A DNA stretch of 64,000 nt from Nocardia mikamii NBRC 108933 (GTDB lineage: Bacteria; Actinomycetota; Actinomycetes; Mycobacteriales; Mycobacteriaceae). A program made the translations under genes and the position numbers. How positions within the stretch are numbered: the first letter of the stretch is position 1; each line of letters begins with the position of its first letter. A model generated the notes under the pieces. It was given only the letters and a program-made list of their open reading frames with translations, searched no databases and was not told the DNA's origin. The stretch is from positions 186,001-250,000 of the forward strand of contig NZ_BDCM01000016.1 in assembly GCF_001613505.1 (NCBI RefSeq). Reading direction: 5' to 3'. Below, piece by piece: positions 18,689 through 26,354 of this stretch.

Positions 18689-18940
18689 TCAGCCGATCGC
18701 GGCGAGCGCGGTCTTCACCTGGGCGAGGCTCGGGTTGGTGGCAGTGGATCCGTCGGAGTACTTGACGGTCGGCACCACGTGGTTGCCGCCGTTCACGCTG
18801 CCGACGAATTCGGCCGCTTCGGGGTCCTGTTCGATGTCGACGACGGTGTAGGTGATCCCCGCCTCGTCGAGTTGCTTCTTGAGGCGGCGGCAGTAGCCGC
18901 ACCAGGTCGTCGAGTACATGGTCAGGTCAGTAGCAGTCAC
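18689..18940 (-). CDS. mrx1: Mycoredoxin-1
   Basis: An 83-residue glutaredoxin-like protein with the CGYC active site (C14, C17), VPTVKYSDGS (cis-Pro loop) and GGNHVVP. Mycoredoxin-1 reduces mixed disulfides with mycothiol, the actinobacterial low-molecular-weight thiol. The GTG start at 18940 fits the usual 84-residue length; the upstream 35 codons have no homology. It converges with nudC (22-bp gap), as in M. tuberculosis (Rv3198A). Confidence 0.93.
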   Translation of the reverse strand: MTATDLTMYSTTWCGYCRRLKKQLDEAGITYTVVDIEQDPEAAEFVGSVNGGNHVVPTVKYSDGSTATNPSLAQVKTALAAIG

Positions 18941-19008
18941 GCCTGATTGAACATCGAATGGGTTTTCCGTGTTCCCACGGGCCGGCTGTGACCTCTGCCG
19001 GCGGGGGC

Positions 19009-19038
19009 TTGTCAAACAGATAGTAAGCGCGCATACTA
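19009..19038 (+). promoter_or_regulatory. Promoter with overlapping 18-bp operator
   Basis: TTGTCA (19009-19014) and CATACT (19032-19037) are 17 bp apart, a good housekeeping-sigma promoter. The sequence TAGTAAGCGCGCATACTA at 19021-19038 is an inverted repeat with eight of nine base pairs matching, and it covers the spacer and the -10 element. The predicted transcription start falls at about the ATG at 19044, so the mRNA may be leaderless. A MarR-family repressor is the third gene of the unit, so autoregulation is a natural inference. Confidence 0.65.
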
Positions 19039-19043
19039 AATGC

Positions 19044-19481
19044 ATGACACAGATCGCCGCAGCTCACGCCGTATCCACCGCCGCGCCCGCCGACTTCTTC
19101 GCGGTCTGGGCCGATATGGCCGCCTGGCCGGAATGGAACGCCGACACCGAGTGGGTCCGGCTGGACGGCCCCTTCGTCGAGGGCGCCACGGGCACCTTGA
19201 AGCCGAAAGGGGGACCCGAGGTGGCGTTCGTGGTCGAGAAGCTGACCGACGAGGAGTTCGTCGACGTCTCGCGGCTGTTCGGCGCTCGGCTGACCTTCGC
19301 CCATCGCGTGGTGCGGACGGCCGCGGGCGCGGAGGTGACGGTGACCATCTCGATGACCGGCCCGCTGCGCCGGCTGTGGTCGGCGCTGATGGGCGGCGGA
19401 CTGGCCGATTCCGTCCATCGCGACCTCGCGGCGCTGGTCGAGACGGCCGAGGCGCGCCGCGCTGTTCCGGTCGCCCGCTGA
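19044..19481 (+). CDS. SRPBCC (START-like) family protein
   Basis: A 145-residue polyketide-cyclase/START-like fold protein. The N-terminal strand (ITQIAAAHAVSTAAPADFFAVWADMAAWPEWN-type) with a Trp-Pro-x-Trp after the first helices, and the long C-terminal helix (LADSVHRDLAALVETAEARR), are typical. The fold forms a hydrophobic cavity for a lipophilic ligand; none can be named here. The ATG at 19044 is the first after the promoter. It is followed by EVE-domain and MarR genes, and insertion of this unit between mrx1 and uvrD2 is not seen in M. tuberculosis. Confidence 0.8.
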   Translation: MTQIAAAHAVSTAAPADFFAVWADMAAWPEWNADTEWVRLDGPFVEGATGTLKPKGGPEVAFVVEKLTDEEFVDVSRLFGARLTFAHRVVRTAAGAEVTVTISMTGPLRRLWSALMGGGLADSVHRDLAALVETAEARRAVPVAR

Positions 19482-19522
19482 ATCAGTTCCGGGCACCCAC
19501 TGAATCGTTCGAGGAGGACGTC

Positions 19523-19975
19523 ATGAACAAGTACTGGCTGGCCGTCGTCTCCCGCGATCACGTGCGTCGCGGGATGGCGCTCGGCATCGCGCAGGCCAAT
19601 CACGGCAAGCGTGCCGCGGTCGAACGGATGCGGCCGGGCGACGGGCTCGTCTACTACTCGCCCCGAACCGGTATGCGCGAGGGGGAACCGGTCAAGTCGT
19701 TCACCGCGATCGGCACGGTCGACGACCGGCCCGTGTGGCAGGCGGAGGATCCGGGCGGCTGCTTCCGGCCGTGGCGACGCGCGGTGACCTATCGCCCGGA
19801 CGCGCGTGATGTCGCGATCGATACCGTGCGCAGTGATCTCGATCTCACCAGCGTCCCCAACTGGGGCATCGTGCTGCGGCGCGGTGTGGTGGAACTGAGC
19901 GCGCACGATTTCGCGGTCATCTCGCAGGCCATGCTGGGCGAGGACGCGGATGAGCGTTCGGGTGCGGCCGGGTGA
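19523..19975 (+). CDS. EVE-domain protein
   Basis: A 150-residue single-domain protein. KYWLAVVSRDHVRRGMALGI at the start, then the motif GDGLVYYSPRTGM, and the C-terminal WGIVLRRGVVELSAHDF are the conserved blocks of the EVE family, relatives of PUA and YTH domains that bind modified bases in nucleic acids. The ATG at 19523 has a strong ribosome binding site, GAGGAGG. It overlaps the following marR gene by four bases. The ligand is unknown. Confidence 0.9.
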   Translation: MNKYWLAVVSRDHVRRGMALGIAQANHGKRAAVERMRPGDGLVYYSPRTGMREGEPVKSFTAIGTVDDRPVWQAEDPGGCFRPWRRAVTYRPDARDVAIDTVRSDLDLTSVPNWGIVLRRGVVELSAHDFAVISQAMLGEDADERSGAAG

Positions 19976-20442
19976 GCGACGAAACCCACACGCTGCGAAC
20001 GGAATTCGGTAGTGCCGACGAGAGTCCGGGCCTGTTGTTGTGGCAGGTGACCAACCGGTGGCAGGCGGCGGTGCGCGCGGCGCTGGCCCCGTTCGATCTC
20101 ACCCACGTGCAATTCGTTCTCCTGGCAGCGCTGACGTGGTTCGGCGGATCGGATGCCGACACCCCGATCACGCAGCGCGATCTGGCCGCCCATGCGGCCA
20201 CCGACCCGATGATGACCTCGCAGGTGCTGCGCGCCCTCGAACAGAAGGGCCTGATCGAGCGGCGCGATCATCCGCACGACCGGCGCGCCAAATCCCTGGC
20301 CCCCACGAAAGCCGGTGTGGCACTGGTGAATCGCGCGATCGTCGCGGTGGAGGACTGCGACCGGTCCTTCTTCGGGCCGTTGCAGGCCCGGACCGCCGAC
20401 TTCGCCGCATCGCTGCGGACACTGCGCGACGCGCGGAGTTGA
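19972..20442 (+). CDS. MarR-family transcriptional regulator
   Basis: A 156-residue winged-helix regulator. The N-terminal dimerisation helix is followed by ITQRDLAAHAATDPMMTSQVLRALEQKGLIER (recognition helix) and the wing DHPHDRRAKSLAPTKAG. The start is GTG in a GTGA overlap with the EVE gene, so the two are translationally coupled. The 18-bp palindrome at 19021-19038 is a likely binding site, and the repressor may sense a ligand of the SRPBCC protein (inference). Confidence 0.9.
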   Translation: MSDETHTLRTEFGSADESPGLLLWQVTNRWQAAVRAALAPFDLTHVQFVLLAALTWFGGSDADTPITQRDLAAHAATDPMMTSQVLRALEQKGLIERRDHPHDRRAKSLAPTKAGVALVNRAIVAVEDCDRSFFGPLQARTADFAASLRTLRDARS

Positions 20443-20540
20443 GCGACGGTCGCGCCGGGCCGAGGGCAACGCGCTGCGCACCCTGGCGCCGGGCAACCGA
20501 GGGCGTCGTCGCGGCGGCGCGGATGTCGGTGGTGCCTGTC

Positions 20541-22694
20541 ATGATGGAGCGCGTGCCTGCCCCGACCTCATCGACCAGCCTGCGGCTCGACGGGCTCGAT
20601 CCCGAGCAGGCTGCCGCGGTGCGGGCGCCGCGCGGGCCGGTGTGTGTGATCGCGGGCGCGGGCACCGGCAAGACCCGGACCATCACCCATCGGATCGCGC
20701 ATCTGGTCTCGGCCGGGCATGTGCGACCCGACCAGGTGCTGGCGGTGACCTTCACCGCCCGGGCGGCCGGTGAGCTGCGGGCCCGGTTGCGCGCGCTCGG
20801 CCTGGGTGGGGACGCGCAGACGGTCCAGGCGCGCACCTTCCACGCCGCGGCGCTGCGACAGCTGAAGTACTTCTGGCCACAGATCGTCGGCGATGTGCCG
20901 TGGAAGCTCATCGACTCCAAATTCGCGGTGGTCGCCCAGGCCGCCCAGCGCGTGGGGCTGCCGACCGCGACGGAGAACGTGCGTGATCTGGCGGGCGAGA
21001 TCGAATGGGCGAAGGCCTCGCTCATCGCGCCGGAGGACTACGCCGGCGCCGCCCAGCGCCACCACCGCGACATTCCGTATCAGGCGGACAAGATCGCCGC
21101 TGTCTACACCGGCTACGAGACGTTGAAGAACACCCCGGACGGTCTGCTGCTCGATTTCGACGACCTGCTGCTGCACACCGCCGCCGCGCTCGAGGACTAC
21201 CCGGCCGTGGCCGAGGAGTTCCGCGGCCGCTACCGATGCTTCGTCGTCGACGAATACCAGGACGTGACCCCGCTGCAGCAGCGCGTCCTCGACGCGTGGC
21301 TCGGCGATCGCGACGACCTGACCGTGGTCGGCGACGCCAACCAGACGATCTACTCGTTCACCGGCGCCAGCCCGGCCTATCTGCTCGATTTCTCCCGCCG
21401 GTTCCCCGACGCCACCGTCGTGCGGCTGGAACGCGACTACCGTTCGACGCCGCAGGTGGTGTCGTTGGCCAATCGCGTGATCGGCGCCGCGCGCGGCCGG
21501 ATCGCGGGGACCCGGCTGCAGTTGGTCGGGCAGCGCGCCGACGGGCCGGAACCGTCCTTCGCCGAGTACGACGACGAGGTCGCCGAGGCCACCGCCGTCG
21601 CCAAGGGCATCGCCGGCCTGCTCGGGCGGGGTGTTCCGGCCGCCGAGATCGCCGTGCTGTATCGCATCAACGCTCAGTCCGAGGTGTACGAGCAGGCGCT
21701 GACCGAGGCGGGCATTCCCTATCAGGTCCGCGGCGGCGAGGGGTTCTTCCAGCGGGCCGAGGTCCGGCAGGCGGTGCAGGCGCTGCGCCAGGCCGGAGCC
21801 CGCGACGACCTGCCCGAGGCCCGCGGTCGCGAGGTCGTGACGCTCGTGCGCGCGGTCCTCGCCCGGCTGGGACTCACCGCCGAGGAGCCGGCCGGTGCGC
21901 AGGCTCGCGAGCGCTGGTCGTCGCTGGTGGCCCTGGTACAGCTCACCGAGGAACTCGCCGCCCACGATCCCGTCCTCGAATTCGCCGGGCTGCTGCGGGA
22001 ATTGGCCGTGCGCGCCGAGTCCCGCCACCCACCGACGGTGCAGGGCGTCACCCTCGCCTCGCTGCACGCGGCCAAGGGGCTGGAATGGGATGCGGTCTTC
22101 CTGGTCGGCCTGACCGACGGCACCCTGCCCATCGCCCATGTGCTCGGCGAGGGCGGCGCGGTGACCGACGAGGCCGCGCTGGAGGAGGAGCGGCGGCTGC
22201 TGTACGTGGGCGTGACCCGCGCGCGCGAACATCTGCGGCTGTCCTGGGCGCTGTCGCGCGCCGACGGCCGGCGGCGCAACCGGCGGCGCAGCCGATTCCT
22301 CACCGGGCTGGTGCCGGAGGATTCCCCGGCGTCGATGGTCGCTCAGCAGGCGGGGACGCGGGGTGGTCGTGGCCGCCGGCTGCCGGTCTGCCGGGTGTGC
22401 GGGCGTTCGCTGCTCAATTCCACCGACACGCTGCTCGGGCGGTGTTCGGGCTGTCCGGCCGAGGTGGACACCGAACTGCTCGGCGCGCTGCAGGAATGGC
22501 GGCGGCAGCGGGCCGAGGAATTGCAGATCAAACCGTTCGCGGTGGTGAGCGTCAAAACGCTGACCGCGATCGCGGAACAGGTGCCGATGGACGAGGACGC
22601 GTTGGCCGCGATTCCCGGCATCGGTCAGCAGAAGTCGCAGCAGTTCGGTCCCGAGCTGCTCGCGATCGTGCGATCACGGGTGCGCAACCGGTGA
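20541..22694 (+). CDS. uvrD2: UvrD2 DNA helicase
   Basis: A 717-residue superfamily 1 helicase, close in length to mycobacterial UvrD2 (about 700). Walker A is GAGTGKT (39-45), motif II VVDEYQDVT, motif III GDANQTIYSFTGAS, then ASLHAAKGLEWD (motif V) and LYVGVTRAREH (motif VI). The C-terminal part has a tetracysteine zinc motif (CRVCGRS and CSGCPAE) and an HRDC domain with IPGIGQQK. UvrD2 unwinds 3'-tailed duplexes in repair and is essential in mycobacteria. ATGs at 20541 and 20544 are equivalent choices; one at 20523 adds six residues. Confidence 0.95.
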   Translation: MMERVPAPTSSTSLRLDGLDPEQAAAVRAPRGPVCVIAGAGTGKTRTITHRIAHLVSAGHVRPDQVLAVTFTARAAGELRARLRALGLGGDAQTVQARTFHAAALRQLKYFWPQIVGDVPWKLIDSKFAVVAQAAQRVGLPTATENVRDLAGEIEWAKASLIAPEDYAGAAQRHHRDIPYQADKIAAVYTGYETLKNTPDGLLLDFDDLLLHTAAALEDYPAVAEEFRGRYRCFVVDEYQDVTPLQQRVLDAWLGDRDDLTVVGDANQTIYSFTGASPAYLLDFSRRFPDATVVRLERDYRSTPQVVSLANRVIGAARGRIAGTRLQLVGQRADGPEPSFAEYDDEVAEATAVAKGIAGLLGRGVPAAEIAVLYRINAQSEVYEQALTEAGIPYQVRGGEGFFQRAEVRQAVQALRQAGARDDLPEARGREVVTLVRAVLARLGLTAEEPAGAQARERWSSLVALVQLTEELAAHDPVLEFAGLLRELAVRAESRHPPTVQGVTLASLHAAKGLEWDAVFLVGLTDGTLPIAHVLGEGGAVTDEAALEEERRLLYVGVTRAREHLRLSWALSRADGRRRNRRRSRFLTGLVPEDSPASMVAQQAGTRGGRGRRLPVCRVCGRSLLNSTDTLLGRCSGCPAEVDTELLGALQEWRRQRAEELQIKPFAVVSVKTLTAIAEQVPMDEDALAAIPGIGQQKSQQFGPELLAIVRSRVRNR

Positions 22695-22730
22695 TTCGGC
22701 GGGCGTGCCGCGAATGACAAAACCGCAGGT

Positions 22731-22770
22731 GAAAAATAGGTTGTGCGGTTGTGTATCGCACCCGTAGGGT
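22731..22770 (+). promoter_or_regulatory. whiB7 promoter with AT-rich activator element
   Basis: GAAAAATA (22731-22738) precedes TTGTGC (-35, 22741-22746) and an 18-bp spacer to TAGGGT (-10, 22765-22770). An AT-rich element directly upstream of the -35 box is the known requirement for WhiB7-dependent, autoregulated promoters, to which the AT-hook binds. Predicted transcription starts near 22777, giving a leader of about 540 nt before whiB7. Confidence 0.7.
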
Positions 22771-22846
22771 GGTGATCACGCGCTGGGAGGGCATTCCGGC
22801 GCGCACAGTGATCAGTCGGATAACGAGTAGGAGGGAGGTAGACAAA

Positions 22847-23176
22847 ATGAACAACATCGTGACTCTCGCTTCGAGAAGCGTTGTGGCACCGGTGGTTTCT
22901 GTCGTGTCCGCCTCCCGGGGGGTCCTCGCCTTGCAGGGGACCGGTCTGTCTGTCGCAAGCATTATCGGTGCTCGACCGCAAGCGCCCGCATATGCAATTG
23001 CCGCAGACAAGTCCGAGTGGGGTTGGCATCAGGCACACATCGGTTTCCACACCGACGCTGCCGACGCCTTCGCAGTGGAAGCCGATCGTATGACGGCGAA
23101 TCTGCAGGCAGTCCGCCTCCGCAACGCACACCCAGCGACCGTGATCAGTAGCCGACATCGAAGTCGGTTCAGGTAG
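22847..23176 (+). CDS. Upstream ORF in the whiB7 leader
   Basis: A 109-codon open frame, MNNIVTLASRSVVAP onwards, preceded by a strong ribosome binding site (GAGGGAGG at 22831-22838). It lies between the whiB7 promoter and an intrinsic terminator. Its sequence has no recognised domain. In mycobacteria and Streptomyces, leader ORFs let ribosome stalling by antibiotics control read-through into whiB7; this ORF is placed to do the same. A small hairpin (GGTAGC-ACCA-GCTACC, 23172-23187) spans the stop codon (TAG at 23174). Confidence 0.65.
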   Translation: MNNIVTLASRSVVAPVVSVVSASRGVLALQGTGLSVASIIGARPQAPAYAIAADKSEWGWHQAHIGFHTDAADAFAVEADRMTANLQAVRLRNAHPATVISSRHRSRFR

Positions 23177-23196
23177 CACCAGCTACCGCAGCCTCC

Positions 23197-23241
23197 TGGC
23201 CACGGATCGCCCGAAGCGAAACCGTGGCCACAGTTCTTTTT
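23197..23241 (+). terminator. Intrinsic terminator (attenuator) in the whiB7 leader
   Basis: Arms TGGCCACGG (23197-23205) and CCGTGGCCA (23222-23230) form a perfect 9-bp stem with a 16-base loop, followed by the tract TTCTTTTT (23234-23241). It lies 20 bp after the leader ORF and 73 bp before the whiB7 start, so it should cut whiB7 expression when formed. Confidence 0.85.
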
Positions 23242-23314
23242 CGGCCTCCAGCCACCGGCACCGGTTTCGCGGAAGACAACGAAACGACCGCTGCACGAGC
23301 TGAAGGAGCAAGAC

Positions 23315-23626
23315 GTGTCCACCGCGACCGTTACTCGCGTGACATGCCGATCGACCCAGGCCTCGAGGCCGGCCCGCACCCGCGGTGTCGCGCTCGCCCT
23401 GCCCTGCCGAGTCGGTGACCCGGACCTGTGGTTCGCCGAAAGCCCCACCCAGCTGGAAGAGGCCAAGGCACTGTGCGCTTCCTGCCCGATCCGCAAGGGC
23501 TGCCTCGCTGCCGCCCTGGATCGCGGTGAGCCCTGGGGCGTCTGGGGTGGCGAGATCTTCGAACAGGGCGTCGTGATCGCCCGCAAGCGGCCGCGCGGCC
23601 GCCCGCGGAAGGTCGCACTGGCGTGA
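23315..23626 (+). CDS. whiB7: WhiB7 transcription regulator
   Basis: A 103-residue WhiB-family protein with four Fe-S cluster cysteines (C31, C54, C57, C63), the GVWGG turn and the C-terminal AT-hook RGRPRK (94-99) that is specific to WhiB7. It activates intrinsic resistance genes, partnering with the primary sigma factor at promoters with an upstream AT-rich element. The start is GTG, with AAGGAG (23303-23308) six bases upstream. The leader upstream carries an upstream ORF and an intrinsic terminator. It sits after uvrD2, as in M. tuberculosis (Rv3197A). Confidence 0.97.
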   Translation: MSTATVTRVTCRSTQASRPARTRGVALALPCRVGDPDLWFAESPTQLEEAKALCASCPIRKGCLAAALDRGEPWGVWGGEIFEQGVVIARKRPRGRPRKVALA

Positions 23627-23681
23627 TCGGCGCCGGTTCGGGCCGAGTGCGGATCCGCCTCGGCCACTTCTGGGAACACGA

Positions 23682-23717
23682 ACAAGCCCCGCATCCGACA
23701 TCGGATGCGGGGCTTGT
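23682..23717. terminator. Bidirectional terminator, whiB7 / ABC1 kinase
   Basis: A perfect 17-bp inverted repeat with a two-base loop: ACAAGCCCCGCATCCGA at 23682-23698 and its complement at 23701-23717. It sits between convergent whiB7 (plus) and the ABC1 kinase (minus), so it can end both transcripts. There is no long U-tract on the plus strand, but the stem is very strong. Confidence 0.85.
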
Positions 23718-23747
23718 CCCATATTCGGCGCCCGGCGGGGCGAAGGA

Positions 23748-25091
23748 TCAACTGGCGCTGCGGTATTCGACGTAGCCGGGCACCCAGTCGTGCATCAGCT
23801 TCATGAAGGGCACCTCGGCGTCGAGCTGTGCGCAGATGCCGATCGAACCCATCAGCACCCGGAACACCATGATGTGTTCGGCCGGAAGTTGCAGCGACAT
23901 ACCGGTTTTCATCTCCGGGCGGCTCACATCGGTGGCCTTGCCCGCCACGCGCTGCATCCACTTGCGGGTGAAGTGGAACGAATCCTCGCGGATGGGATCG
24001 GTGAACGGGCGCAGATAGTCGGCGATCTCCGCATGCGTGACGGTGCGGCCGGGGATCACCCAGCCGTTGGTGTACATCAGATCGGTCAGCTCCTCGAACC
24101 GATCCTCGACCGCCATCGCCACCATCTGGCCGAGTACCGGCGGGAACCCGTCGGGCAGCGGCGCGCACGCGCCGAAATCCAGCACCGCCAACCGGCCGTC
24201 GTCGAGCATCATGAAATTGCCGGGATGGGGGTCGGCATGCAGCAGGCCCGCCAGGGCGGGGGAGGAGAAGTGGAATTCACCCATCAGGGTGGCCACGCGG
24301 TTGCGCAGTTCGACCGTGCCCGCCGGATCCTGTTCGCCGCGCTTGATGATTCCGGAGACCGCGGTGCCGTCGAGCCATTCGGTGACGATCACCTTCGGCG
24401 CCCCGGCCACCACCTTCGGCACCAGGAACCGCGGGTGGCCGTCGAAGGCCTTGGCGAAACGACGCTGGTTGGCGGCCTCGGTGCGGTAGTCGAGCTCTTC
24501 CTCGGTGCGTTCGGTGATCTCGGCGAGAATGGGTTTGACGTCGGCGCCCGGGATGACGGCGCCGATCATGCCGGCCATCCGATTGAGTGTCTTGAGGTCC
24601 GCGCGCAGCGCCTCGTCGGCGCCGGGGTACTGAACCTTCACCGCCACCGTGCGGCCGTCGGACCACTCGGCCTTGTGCACCTGCCCGATACTGGCCGAGG
24701 CGGTGGGGGCGTCGTCGAAGGAGCGGAAGCGCTTGCGCCACCCCGTGCCCAGCTGTTGATCCAGCACGCGGTGTACCGCCGCGGCCGGCAGCGGCGGGGC
24801 CGCGGCCTGCAGTTTGGTCAGCGCCTCGCGATAGTGCTCGCCGAACTCCTCGGGTACGGCGGCCTCCAGCACCGACAGCGCCTGCCCGAATTTCATTGCG
24901 CCGCCCTTGAGCTCGCCGAGAACGGTGAAGATCTGCTCGGCGGCCTTCTGATTCAACTCGGCATTGATCTCGCCCTTGTCGCCGCCGGCGAGTTTGCGAC
25001 CGAACCCCACAGCGGCCCGTCCCGCGATACCGAGTGGAATCTTCGCCAACTTGGCGTTGCGGGATGAGCTACGGCGCACAATCTCAGACAC
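23748..25091 (-). CDS. ABC1/AarF-family atypical kinase
   Basis: A 447-residue ABC1 (UbiB/AarF-like) atypical kinase, orthologous in position to Rv3197. It has the KxGQ-like element MKFGQALSVLEAAVPEEF, the VAVKVQYPG nucleotide-binding Lys, LHADPHPGNFMM (catalytic Asp and Asn) and LDFGACA (DFG). Family members are linked to quinone metabolism; mycobacterial Rv3197 is also linked to macrolide resistance together with whiB7, its neighbour here. The GTG at 25091 matches the start of homology; the open frame extends 26 codons upstream. Confidence 0.9.
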   Translation of the reverse strand: MSEIVRRSSSRNAKLAKIPLGIAGRAAVGFGRKLAGGDKGEINAELNQKAAEQIFTVLGELKGGAMKFGQALSVLEAAVPEEFGEHYREALTKLQAAAPPLPAAAVHRVLDQQLGTGWRKRFRSFDDAPTASASIGQVHKAEWSDGRTVAVKVQYPGADEALRADLKTLNRMAGMIGAVIPGADVKPILAEITERTEEELDYRTEAANQRRFAKAFDGHPRFLVPKVVAGAPKVIVTEWLDGTAVSGIIKRGEQDPAGTVELRNRVATLMGEFHFSSPALAGLLHADPHPGNFMMLDDGRLAVLDFGACAPLPDGFPPVLGQMVAMAVEDRFEELTDLMYTNGWVIPGRTVTHAEIADYLRPFTDPIREDSFHFTRKWMQRVAGKATDVSRPEMKTGMSLQLPAEHIMVFRVLMGSIGICAQLDAEVPFMKLMHDWVPGYVEYRSAS

Positions 25092-25308
25092 ACCCCCATC
25101 ATGGCTGACCCACCGTGCCGCGTGCCATGTGAATTGCGTGAACTCGACCCCCGGACCGAGACGTGTCATCGGTCACAGTGGGGCCGGTCCGGGCGATGGT
25201 CGGTGCGCACGAGCGCATGAGAAACGGCGCATCCGTGGTGGTCGGCGGGCTGCGGCCGCAAGTTTTTGTGGTTTCGACTAAAAGTTGGCCCGAGGTCTGG
25301 TGTGGCAT

Positions 25309-25331
25309 GTTTTAGTCGATTAGACTAAAAC
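25309..25331 (+). promoter_or_regulatory. 23-bp palindrome at the J-domain gene start
   Basis: GTTTTAGTC (25309-25317) and GACTAAAAC (25323-25331) are perfect 9-bp arms separated by GATTA. A lone extra half-site GACTAAAAG lies at 25276-25284. The -10-like TAGACT (25321-25326) is inside the repeat, and the ATG at 25333 starts two bases after it, suggesting a leaderless mRNA. The likely binder is the NrtR-type regulator encoded fourth in the unit (inference). Confidence 0.75.
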
Positions 25332-25332
25332 T

Positions 25333-26349
25333 ATGACGACAACGCGAGAGGCCGCGGCGGCCATTCGGGGGGTGCGACGTCCGGAAGATCTGTTCGGCGC
25401 GGCGACAACGGATTCCGCCGTTCGCCGCAGCGCGCATCGGACGTATCTGCGGTTGGCCGCCGCGCTGCATCCGGACCGGGTGCCCGCCGCCGAGGCCGAG
25501 CGGGCCACCGCGGCATTCGTCCACCTCGGCGAGCTGTACCGAAGCTGGCTCGCGGCCGGGCAGGCCTTCGAGGTGGGTGGCGTGCGGGGGCGGTATCGCC
25601 TCGGCGCGATGCATGCCCGCGGTTCCGTCGCGGACGTGTACCGCACCGAGTCGGCCACAGTGGCGAAAATCGCACGGCGCCCTGCCGCGAATTCGCTGCT
25701 GGCGAACGAGCGAAACGCCTTGACCGACATCGCCGCGCTCACGGGGGAGCACGCGTGGCTGGCACCGTACTTTCCGCGCCTGATCGACACCGTCGACCAC
25801 TCCGATACCGCCTCGGGGGAGGTTCGCGCGATCAACGTGCTCGACGCGTTGACCGACGGGTTCGTGACGTTGGCTCAGGTTCACGCCGCCTTTCCACGAG
25901 GGCTCGACCCGCGCGACTACGCCTGGATGCACCGGCGGCTGCTGCGCTGCCTGGCCGGCGCCGCGACCGCGCACTGGGTGCACACCGCGGTCTCCGCGGA
26001 GAACGTGCTCGTTCATCCCCGGCTGCACGGGGTGGTGCTGGTCGGCTGGTCGTTCGCCACTCGCCCCGGGCGAGTGCCCGCGGCCACGCCGGCCTCGATC
26101 GACTATCCACCCGAAATCGGCACCGGGGTTTGCCCGCGTACCGATGTGTATCTGGCCCACCGGCTGCTGCTCACCATGCTCGGCGCCCGCGCGCCCGCGC
26201 CGATGCGCGCCTTCGCCGAGGGATGTCTGCAATCGGCACCGAGGCTGCGGCCCGACGCCCGCACCCTGCTCGACGAATTCGACGACCTGCTCGACCGGCT
26301 GTACGGCGCCCGCCGCTTCCGGCCGTTCGAACTACCGAAAGAACAGTGA
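25333..26349 (+). CDS. J-domain protein fused to a pseudokinase
   Basis: A 338-residue protein of two parts. Residues ~15-75 are J-domain-like, with LRLAAALHPDRVP containing the HPD motif that stimulates Hsp70 ATPase. Residues ~85-300 resemble a protein kinase: a Gly-loop-like stretch GAMHARGSVADVY, VAKIAR (candidate Lys), and ANERNAL (candidate Glu). The catalytic loop reads VHTAVSAENVLV, where the HRD Asp is absent, and the DFG position reads VGWSF. It is therefore predicted to be an inactive pseudokinase. It is the first of four tandem genes; 5 bp separate it from the VWA-like gene. No homologue is recognised by name. Insertion here breaks the Rv3197-Rv3196 order. Confidence 0.75.
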   Translation: MTTTREAAAAIRGVRRPEDLFGAATTDSAVRRSAHRTYLRLAAALHPDRVPAAEAERATAAFVHLGELYRSWLAAGQAFEVGGVRGRYRLGAMHARGSVADVYRTESATVAKIARRPAANSLLANERNALTDIAALTGEHAWLAPYFPRLIDTVDHSDTASGEVRAINVLDALTDGFVTLAQVHAAFPRGLDPRDYAWMHRRLLRCLAGAATAHWVHTAVSAENVLVHPRLHGVVLVGWSFATRPGRVPAATPASIDYPPEIGTGVCPRTDVYLAHRLLLTMLGARAPAPMRAFAEGCLQSAPRLRPDARTLLDEFDDLLDRLYGARRFRPFELPKEQ

Positions 26350-26354
26350 TCACC

